In this document: piece after piece, positions 5,908 to 6,056 of the stretch | Position numbering within the stretch: position 1 is the first letter of the stretch | How the letters are laid out: every line of letters starts with the position of its first letter | DNA from: Gammaproteobacteria bacterium | GTDB taxonomy: Bacteria > Pseudomonadota > Gammaproteobacteria > HK1 | DNA length: 6,056 nt | Direction: 5' to 3' | NCBI GenBank assembly: GCA_020444775.1 | Contig: JAGRHX010000503.1 | Location: forward strand, 1 to 6,056 | Translations under genes and position numbers: made by a program | Notes under the pieces: generated by a model | The model's database searches: none | What the model was told of the DNA's origin: nothing | Seen by the model: the letters and a program-made list of their open reading frames with translations, nothing else

Positions 5908-6056
5908 GCTCGTGTGCTCGGGCACCGACGTCTTGACCGGCTGCTGTGTGCTAGCCAGCCGAGGGCGACGCCAAACAGCCAGACGGCTGCCGGTAGTGGC
6001 ACCGTGGCTACCGCCGGACCGAGCACGATGTTGTCGAGCACGATGTTCCAGTTGGT
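5904..6056 (-). CDS. VPLPA-CTERM (PEP-CTERM-like) exported protein, 3' end only
   Basis: The last 50 codons of a gene entering from the right edge, reading TNWNIVLDNIVLGPAVAT, then VPLPAAVWLFG, a hydrophobic stretch to about VALGWLA, and a basic tail HSSRSRRRCPSTRA before TGA. This three-part layout (VPLPA signature, membrane segment, Arg-rich end) is the VPLPA variant of the PEP-CTERM sorting signal, recognised by exosortase in bacteria that export surface or matrix proteins. The preceding DNIVL is also common just before such signals. The stop TGA (5904-5906) overlaps the ATG of the TlpA-like gene by four bases (ATGA), so this gene is probably the previous cistron of the same operon. The main domain lies outside the window, so the function of the protein is not known. 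The basic tail is somewhat longer than usual. Confidence 0.8.
   Translation of the reverse strand, partial: TNWNIVLDNIVLGPAVATVPLPAAVWLFGVALGWLAHSSRSRRRCPSTRA

Overview
This GC-rich window looks like the chromosome of a Gram-negative proteobacterium, most likely a gammaproteobacterium. The reasons are the RegB/RegA-type redox two-component pair, outer-membrane beta-barrel proteins, a lipoprotein with an outer-membrane-type lipobox, and a VPLPA-type C-terminal sorting signal of the kind handled by exosortase systems. The exact genus cannot be read from the sequence.

Layout: the left quarter (1-1606, plus strand) holds a two-gene operon. It encodes a membrane histidine kinase of the RegB/PrrB/RoxS family, cut at its 5' end by the window edge, and its ActR/RegA-type response regulator. 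The two overlap by an ATGA junction. A 38-base GC-rich gap then separates this pair from a convergent minus-strand operon that fills the rest of the window (1645-6056). Read in its own direction from the right edge, that operon encodes: the tail of a VPLPA-CTERM protein (only the last 50 residues are in view and it is easily missed), a TlpA/ResA-like periplasmic thiol-disulfide protein, a tiny DUF4266-type lipoprotein ending in Gly-Gly-Cys-Gly-Cys-Arg, a large 848-residue protein that joins a DUF3570 barrel to a second Met/His-rich outer-membrane barrel, and an ApbE-type FAD:protein FMN transferase. Junctions are tight (4-base overlap, 2-base gap, 20-base overlap) except for an 87-base spacer with an inverted repeat before apbE.

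Working hypothesis: the minus-strand operon is an extracytoplasmic redox system. The DUF3570 part carries Asp-Ile-Tyr-Ser-Gly-Ala-Thr shortly after its signal peptide. This matches the Asp-x-x-Ser-Gly-Ala-Thr consensus on which ApbE enzymes attach FMN covalently, and an ApbE gene sits in the same operon. If real, this would be a flavinylated outer-membrane barrel, served by a thioredoxin-like protein and a Cys-tailed lipoprotein. The Met/His-rich second barrel and the CxC tail hint at copper or another soft metal. The ApbE is itself unusual: no signal peptide is possible from any upstream start, and the usual metal-ligand Asp near the C-terminus is Gly. The neighbouring RegB-like kinase keeps the quinone-site motif but appears to have Ser where RegB has its redox-active Cys. 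A regulatory link between the two operons is plausible but not shown by the sequence.
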